Assembly: GCA_010093605.1 (NCBI GenBank)
Contig: MU004181.1
Location: 3,192,215 to 3,256,214, forward strand
Direction of reading: 5' to 3'
Length of the DNA stretch: 64,000 nucleotides
From: Lophium mytilinum
Lineage: Eukaryota; Ascomycota; Dothideomycetes; Mytilinidiales; Mytilinidiaceae
The notes beneath the pieces were generated by a model. The model was not told the DNA's origin and ran no database searches. It saw only the letters and a program-made list of their open reading frames with translations. A program made the position numbers and the translations under genes. Below are positions 57,188 to 64,000 of this stretch, one piece after another (within the stretch, counting starts at the first letter, position 1; each line of letters opens with the position of its first letter).

Positions 57188-58071
57188 ATGAAGCTCCTTT
57201 CGAGAAGTTACCTTAGGGGAACGATCGATACACATTATGGGTACCTACCTCTACTAATTTGCTGCTTCACAACTGGCCTACTCGATAGTGTGAGTTTCAA
57301 TAATTGGAGTGTGTTCGTCGGAACGCAGACTGGTAGGTCGAATCCTGGTCATTAGCGAAGGACTCCCTTCTTTTATAACCCGTCAAAAATGACTACATGG
57401 GCTAAGCAGAGCGCAACGATTTAGGAAACACCGTTCTTCTTGCCCTTTCCACGGCGTCCCTTCCAGCAACTCAACGATACGCGTATGCAACCACGCTTGT
57501 TTCAATCGGATCGTTCATTCTAGGTGCCTACTCGACTTTTGTGATCTCGCGGCGAACCAACTCACTCAGTCGGATCTTCATTATGCTCTCTTTCATCGTT
57601 CAGTCCGGCCTCCTCATTCTCGCTGCCGCTCTGGCAACCGCTGGTCTGGTCCCCGAAGACCCTAATGGACGTGGTATCAATGCTAGTAATATCAAAATTC
57701 TGACAGCTCTACCACCGCTCGCCTTCCAATTTGGCATACAGATCGCTACAAGCAGGATCCTTGGATTCAACGAACTGCCCACCAATGTGCTGACTAGCGC
57801 CTACGCCGATGTGGCGGGTGATCCTAAGCTGTTCTCACTAGCATGGAATGCGAAGAGGGATCGAAGGATAGGCTCCATTGTGCTGATTCTGGGCGGAGGC
57901 ATTTGCGGAGCGTGGATGATGAGAAAAGGGGTAGATCTTTACGTGCCACTCTGGATTGCAGCTGGACTGAAGCTCCTCCTTGCTGTAGGTGTATGGGTGT
58001 GTATGAGCGCCAAGAGCCCAAGTGTCAGCAAAGATAGGCCAATCGGAATATCGAAAACGGCAATAGTGTGA
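57188..58071 (+). CDS. DUF1275 (YoaK-like) membrane protein
   Basis: Exons 57188-57332 and 57425-58071 give 263 residues. The start MKLLSRSYLRGTIDTHYGYL leads to the first membrane segment PLLICCFTTGLLDSVSFNN and the family signature WSVFVGTQTGNTVLLALS, with GTQTGN across the splice site. Later helices include SFILGAYSTFVISRRTNSLS, SFIVQSGLLILAAALATAGL, the conserved FGIQIATSRILGFNELPTNV and LTSAYADVAGDPKL, then GGGICGAWMM and LWIAAGLKLLLAVGVWVCM. Six helices in all. The function of DUF1275 proteins is unknown; transport is suspected. The upstream alpha/beta hydrolase lies only 157 bp away on the same strand. Confidence 0.88.
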
Positions 58072-59053
58072 AGAGAGTTGTGTTTTGGGCAGGAGCTCAA
58101 AACAGATCGATATAGTTGTGAAACGTGAGATCTCAAAGCTCGATGTATGGATTGAAAGCCTAGATTTTTAGGAAGTCTGGAGAAAATATGGATCGAGTCG
58201 CTATTCACATGCGGTCAGACCGTATATTCGACTATCAGTCCTCAGTTCCTGCCACTTGTAAATAATTAGGAAGCTTGGTTCGGGAAGGCGGATTAGCTAG
58301 GGCACTTGATCACTATCTCGATCTGCGATCAGGAACAACCAAGTTCCATGAAGTGGATATCTGCGACACTCTCTAGCTGGTGTTCATGATGTAGGAGTGG
58401 GAGTATTGGTGGCCCGTGAAAACCATTGAACCAAGTAGCTTTAAGCGCTAATACGGAGGTAACACAAGCACCGGCGAGAGCATGTCAGGAAAAACTAGAG
58501 AATGAAAGGATGGGTATGGTAGAGTCGCAAGTAACCTTCGATTTCGGGTTGAAACATCCCCTCTGCATGGATCGAGCATTTCCAAATCTTTGGAGACGTA
58601 TCCTCGATAATGGCGAACCCGTGGCCTCATGAATGACGTTTGGGAGAGCAAGAGCAATAAGTGTAACGAGCCACCAACACAACGCTTGGAGTGTCTTACC
58701 CAACTCAGAAGTTACTGCAACGTACGAATAGTCACTATCACAAACCTTCAAATCTGATCGTCGATGTGCGTTGTGTCCCTAGGGATGGTTCCGAATTGGC
58801 TGATCCATTGAGATATGTACATATTCGCCGTTGCTTCTGAGCTTACTTGCTGTACAACCCGACATTGCGATGCACAATTGCGACCTCGCAAAACAAAGGC
58901 AAGGAGGCTTGTACAGAAGATGATGATGATGCCGACCGAGGTGTATCCTAAAATGCACGCTTACCCAGTTAAACTGCTTATGTAAACCAAATTTTTTGTT
59001 CCATCGCCAAGAACCTCCACCATAATCATCTCGACAACAGCCAGCCATCCGCC
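58072..59053. other. Intergenic, nothing recognised
   Basis: 982 bp between two plus-strand genes. Short frames on both strands have no domain or splice support. The last 100 bp are the promoter of the mitochondrial ribosomal protein gene. Confidence 0.5.
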
Positions 59054-60215
59054 ATGCCTCCGCGACTAAAGCTCCTCCAAACGGGGCGCTGCCTCATCTC
59101 GGGCTCTGTGCCCTCCTCGATTGCTCCCTCTCTGGCGCCGTTCCTCCTCCCGGCCCAGCAGCGCGCCGCCTCTATCCTCTCCTCGCTCTCCGACAATGCA
59201 GGCGCTTATAGCAAAAGAAAGCGGCTCGGACGTGGACCGGCGTCCGGCAAGGGAAAGACATCAGGAAGGGGTCAGAAGGGGCAGAAAGCTCATGGAAAGG
59301 TGCCCGCGGGGTTCAATGGAGGGCAGACGAAGCTAGAGGTGACGCAGGGCCCGAGGGGTTTCTTGAACCAGTACGTTATACACAGCAGCACCCGCAATTG
59401 GCACCGGGGAAGCAACAAATTTGCAAATCCATGTGGAATGGGATATCTCAATTGGAACAGTGATGCTAATTGCGGCCCAGCTTCTCCGTCGACATGTCCC
59501 CCCTCAACCTCGACCGGCTCCAAAACTGGATCGACCAGGGCCGCCTCGATCCCTCCAAACCTATCACCATGAAGGAGCTGAACGACTCGCGGTGCCTGCA
59601 CGGCGTCAAAGACGGCGTCAAACTGCTCGCCAGGGTACGTAACAACCCTTTGAACCATCCATCCAAATTCCAAAACATGCACAGCCACCAACGCAGACAC
59701 CCTCCCAAACTCTACGCCGCTCTCGCGCACCCACTGAAACTCCCACTGAAACTCCCACTGCACGAACGCTAACATGACCGGCACGACAGGGCGCCGAGCA
59801 ACTGAAATCCCCCATCAACCTCGTCGTCTCCCGCGCCTCGACCGCCGCCATCGCAGCTATCGAAGCAGCAGGCGGCACGGTTACAACCCGCTTCTACGCG
59901 CCCAACTCAATCAAGCACGTCCTCAAGGGCCTGATGGACCCCGTCAACTCGATTCAGTCGACCGCAGCCGCCGTGGACGAGGAGGCCGCAGCAGCACCGC
60001 AGCGATTGACGTACCCATACAGACTTCCTGACCCCACGAGCAGGAAGGATATAGAGTACTACCGCGATCCAGCACACAGAGGTTATTTGAGCCATCTGGT
60101 CGGGCAGGGCGAGAGCCCGAGTTTGTTCTTCCGTGTCCCAGCGCCGGTGGGCGCGAGGAAGAAGACGGTGCAGAAGAAAAAGACGAGTGGGGCGGCGGAG
60201 AACAGGATATGGTGA
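59054..60215 (+). CDS. MRPL10: Mitochondrial ribosomal protein uL15m
   Basis: Nuclear gene for the mitochondrial large-subunit protein of the bacterial L15 family (yeast Mrpl10). Exons 59054-59370, 59481-59634 and 59790-60215 give 298 residues. An N-terminal Arg/Ser/Ala-rich presequence of about 40 residues ([16 protein letters not shown]) is followed by the L15 signature [20 protein letters not shown] with [20 protein letters not shown]. The middle has [20 protein letters not shown], and the C-terminal L15/L18e-like fold includes [20 protein letters not shown] and [11 protein letters not shown]. Past that is a fungal mitochondrial extension with [20 protein letters not shown] and [20 protein letters not shown]. 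Intron 2 holds a 12-bp tandem repeat (59731-59760). Confidence 0.95.
59731..59760. repeat. 12-bp tandem repeat in uL15m intron 2
   Basis: Unit CCACTGAAACTC, about 2.5 exact copies, wholly intronic. Confidence 0.85.
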
Positions 60216-63200
60216 GCATGGTGGTAGGAGGCGGATCCAAGTCTTGTATGACTACTACTGATAAGAGAGATGTGTACGCGCTGAAGGGTATTTAGATTGT
60301 ACCATATAAATGCACTGTATACAAAGGGCCGTCTTAATGGAAATATAGAAACTCAAGTACACTACATATGAACTGATACGGATGCATTTTGAGAAGGCGG
60401 ATTTCATATTTCCTATATATGTGAAGCTTCCTAGAGGCCCGTGGAGGCGTACGACGTTCTAATCGCTATGACTTACAAGTAGCGTAGCGAGAGTCTTGCT
60501 TGTATCCATTATTTCTACAAGGTAGGGCCACGCTTCAGCGCTCCAAGCAGGAGGCGTGGCTATACGCGAGTTGCCAGGCGGCAAGATCTAAGATTTATTG
60601 GATTTAAGTCCACGTATTGGGAAGCTTCAAGTCAATTCCTTTGAACGCGCGAGGACAGCAACATATAATGCTAGTCTGTATACGCTTGCTTGCTGCTGCT
60701 TAGAGTACTGTAATCCGGTAGTGTGTTGATTAGAGGCGTGTGATAATTAGTCCAGTTCGCGAAGTGGAGTATCTACATATTATCCGGGGTCTACGAGAAT
60801 TGTTAGAAGAAGCGCGCCGAACAGTGACAAGCAAGCGTGTCCAGCGCTAAAGTATGGCGTTGTGCGAAGTTAGCTTCGGTAAAAATTCTCATCGAAGGAC
60901 TATGATGCTGCGATTGCCACACTGTCAGCAGTTTTCTGATATAATGGACAGGCGATCATGTCGCTGAAAGCCTTGTTTGATACGCATTCTTGAGCCGGTT
61001 TTCATTGAAGGCTCTGCTAATGCAGCTAGGTGTCTAGATCAGTCAATTGCGAGCAAGCTACTAGATCGTATCCTAGGGCTGGACCATGATCTCTCACAGG
61101 TACGACTATGATTCGAGGCTGCGATGCGGTAGTCAAACGCCGGTCCTGTGCATCATGCGCTGTCGCGTACGTCCATACAGCGACCTGAAGGGGCTGAATC
61201 CCTTATTGAGCCAGAGGACTGTGCTCCAGGATTATTCTGGGCATGTGCGGAAGAAGGTGAAAGCTCAGGTGGCACGCCGTGGGATCGGGATGCTGCGGTG
61301 GTTGAAGAAAGGGTGGCGCATGGTTTACAGGAAATCTGCAAAGGCGTAGCCGACATATACTTCGGGTAAGATTTTTGAGTGTCCAGTCGATTTCCGTATG
61401 TACAACGTAGCATGCACCCGGTCGCCGATTGCCTGAAAGGAGCTTGCCTGCGGAGAGTGGAGTATCTGCAGGGACATCTGCAAGTTGATTCCCTACGCAT
61501 GCAAGAGAGAAATCAAGTTCCGTGGTCTGATGTGGGTTTCTTGTACGATCAGAACAGAAAGAAACCCGTTGCGGCGAAATAATTTTGGGTGACGGAGGAG
61601 GTATTACAGTCTCAACGCTAGATGTGTACCTTAGCACAAGTCTTAATTAGGCCAAGCTAAGAAGGCCAAACTCTGGAGATGCAGAGCAGCCACAAATTAT
61701 TGAGCTCAGCTACGTGGGGGTGAGTCTTTCAGCCCAACGTCAAAATGGCTTGTCTGGGGAGGGGGAGTGCTTGTGATCCGACGCGGGTTCCGGTGTATTA
61801 CAAGAAACATGTTTGACTAGGAACAGGCCGATGTTAGACTGGAAACAACTCTTCTGTAGCGCCGGATCGAGCGGCCATAGATTTGCTAGTCGGCATACGA
61901 AATATGATAGAGTGATCGGGCTTGCAGAGATCTCGAACTGTAACACGGAGGCGTTGACCGGTGTGCGCAGCGTGCTCCAGAGATTGATCAGCGTAAAATA
62001 GCAAAAGCGATCGAGATGCTCCGTCCACTTCTGCAATTAATAAAAGACCTGTCCAATAATGAAAATTTTGGGTGGGCTGATGGCTGTTTAGGTGCATGCA
62101 CACCAGTGCAACCTATCCCGCAAGTCTAGCCGCGATATAGTGGTTGCTTGCGGCATCTTGCTTTTGCAACAACGGATGCCCAGCAGTCTAACTGTGCAGG
62201 TATCAGGACGTGAAGTACCCAGGTGGTGCAGGCTGTATGCGTGACGGCATAGTTATTCAACTTTACCTGCTCGGACGTGCCGAGGTCGGCACCGCTCGCG
62301 TTCTAATGCCCTCATGCACAAGGAGCAATGAGTGGAGGGGCCATGCTGGTGCTGGCGTTTGAGTGGGTGTTTTGCAGCCGGTTAATGCAAGCCCAGACGG
62401 CTGAAAATTTGATACTATCCAACAGTGGCCATGGCCGATCCAGGCTGACGACGCAGCGTCGACGGAAGCAACGCCGACATGGTTGCTGGTCCTTGATGAT
62501 TTGCGTGTCCGGGTGTAGATGGACAGCAGGAGATGGCAGAAGATGACTGTGGATTGCTCCTTGCATGGGAAGCCGAAGAGTCTCCAGTGTCAGTGCAGGC
62601 AGCCTGGCAGGCGACGGATGTCGTTGGATTGCAGACTATCGTTTCCGGTTCGGGGAGGTGAGCGAAAGGCTGGGAGAGTTTGCGGAGGCGTTTCGCCAGC
62701 ACGCTGGACACTAATTAAGGCCGCACATGATTCAGTCACGATAGCCGGCCTGTCCTGCGGCTGCCTGTCCCCGATAGTGGTCCCAATAATCGAGCCGATA
62801 CTATTGGGACAGGCCACCCCGATTGGGACGCTGCTGAGTGGCTGCTGCGACGGCTGTCGCAACTGGAACACGGCGTCGGGCGTTGCACGGGCAAGGCTGG
62901 TTGCGAGATTGAGAGCAGCTGCGCGCACGCGTGGCGAGCATGGAAGCGCTCATCTTGAAGCCTGTCGTCCATTTGCTGTCTGTTGTCTGCGGTCAGCTGC
63001 AGCGGGGCGAGGCTATCCTTCAGCGCCGGCGGGCATGTATAACAGCGGCTACTCGAGCTGAGGCATGCACCGCAATCCTCCTGGGCCTGTGCACCGTCAG
63101 ATGTACGGAACACGAAAGTCGGAGGCCAGCATGGCGCATGCGAACAGTGACACCATCGCGGAGTGGGAGAGGAGGCTCCAGCGAGACCGCGGGTCATGCT

Positions 63201-64000
63201 CTCGTGTACCGGCTGCAGACCGACGACAGCCAGGCGGATCGACGGCAGTGGTGGATGAGATGAGGACTGCTGATTGCTACGATGTGGCGTTGTAGTGTCT
63301 CGACTGTCCAGGCATCCCCCATCGAGTTAGAGCTTGGAGACAGGCGGTGGGGTACCGTGTCAAAATGGGGGCATCAAGGCTCCGGCTCGTAGTCTCGCCA
63401 CATTCATAACGCGTACGGAGAGCATGGGTAGTAGTTGGAGGCCGTGTCCGCAGCCTCGAAACCTTGATACCGCAAACGACTGAGCCGGGAAGTGTGGTGT
63501 GCGTGGGCGCTGGGCCGGCATCGACCTGCCATCAAGCTGCCACATTTCGCACAAGTCTGACCATCGTGGACGCGTCTGGCTCGAAAAGAGAGTGCAGACG
63601 TCAATCAAGCGACGAAGTGTGATGCATCCATGACTCCCGCAGCGCCGCACGAGGACCAGAGGCCACCACCAACCACCAACCACCTTCATTGCGACTTGGC
63701 CCTGAGGAGCTGCTTGCCGCAGGAGAAACACGCTAGGAGAGCCATCCCAGAGCCGGCAAGCTGCTCGACGATGCAGTTCCTTGTCGCTAGCAAGCAGCAT
63801 GCATCCACACGCCCATCAATTCACCCAGCACACCAGGGCGCGTCCAAGAGGCGCGGTACGTCTCAGGCGCCGAGCCCTGGAGGCAAACTAATAATCCTTC
63901 CAGATCCCGACTAGCGCGTCAGACTTCTTCAACGCATGAGGCCGGTGCTGGGCTCCGGTGACATCGCATGTAAATAAAGAAAGTTGTTGGGTGGCCGTCG
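60216..64000. other. 3.8-kb gene-poor region to the window end
   Basis: The first half (to about 62100) is A+T-richer, the second half G+C-richer. No gene is supported with confidence. A possible spliced reading frame lies at about 61133-61582: an open segment with IEPEDCAPGLFWACAEEG, a good donor (GG|GTAAGA at 61366) and acceptor (61410), then VPWSDVGFLYDQNRKK to a stop at 61582. It has no ATG of its own and no known domain, so it may be a 3' gene part or a relic. The 62300-63900 part has frames in every phase, a sign of composition rather than coding. Confidence 0.4.

Noticed and set aside
57330-57360. tRNA B-box-like GGTCGAATCC
   Set aside because: Lies in the intron of the DUF1275 gene with no A-box or acceptor stem around it.
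62519-63061. 180-codon frame in the right-end GC-rich region
   Set aside because: Open frames of similar size occur in several phases on both strands here; no domain or splice evidence.

Overview
The window is nuclear DNA of a filamentous ascomycete (Pezizomycotina; Dothideomycetes is my best guess, from gene style only). Genes lie on both strands about 1 to 3 kb apart, carry many short (about 45 to 60 nt) GT-AG introns, and include typical fungal families: KRE6/SKN1 glucan synthesis protein, two Zn(II)2Cys6 regulators, MFS sugar transporters, GH32, an F-box-like small protein, a TMEM205-like protein and a DUF1275 protein. Exon joins were worked out by hand from reading frame, splice consensus and family conservation.

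Layout. 0.3-5.2 kb: TAF11, a small ankyrin protein, ribosomal protein L4 and an F-box-like protein. 7.6-10.7 kb: a Zn2Cys6 regulator with an apparent 2-bp frame slip. 10.7-14 kb: gene-poor. 14-19 kb: thiamine pyrophosphokinase and the ten-exon KRE6/SKN1 homologue. 20-26 kb: an exceptionally intron-rich pyruvate decarboxylase, a secreted beta-lactamase-like serine hydrolase and a parvulin. 28-37 kb: a glucose-type transporter, an uncharacterised protein, a Ser/Thr-rich single-pass membrane protein and a glutathione transferase. 37-48 kb: the branchpoint-bridging protein (SF1/BBP), Ku80, a TMEM205-like protein, a lipase-like alpha/beta hydrolase and a small coiled-coil protein. 48.6-55.5 kb: a probable sugar-use neighbourhood made of a TamA/Dal81-like regulator, an intracellular GH32 enzyme and a divergently transcribed sugar transporter. 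56-60.2 kb: an alpha/beta hydrolase, a DUF1275 protein and mitochondrial ribosomal protein uL15m. 60.2-64 kb: gene-poor.

The most notable find is a 642-bp miniature LTR element (TRIM type) inside the sugar transporter at 53540-54181. It has two identical 113-bp terminal repeats (TG...CA), a 5-bp target duplication (GTAGT), a polypurine tract and a copia-like primer-binding site matching the anticodon arm of initiator tRNA-Met. The transporter looks intact apart from the insertion, so the event seems recent. Other points of note are four ACTAAC branchpoint-type motifs in one unusually long intron of the gene encoding the branchpoint-binding protein itself, a perfect inverted repeat with a strong G-quadruplex motif just upstream of a hydrolase gene, an exact 80-bp tandem duplication, and recurrent TCACGTG boxes upstream of several genes.
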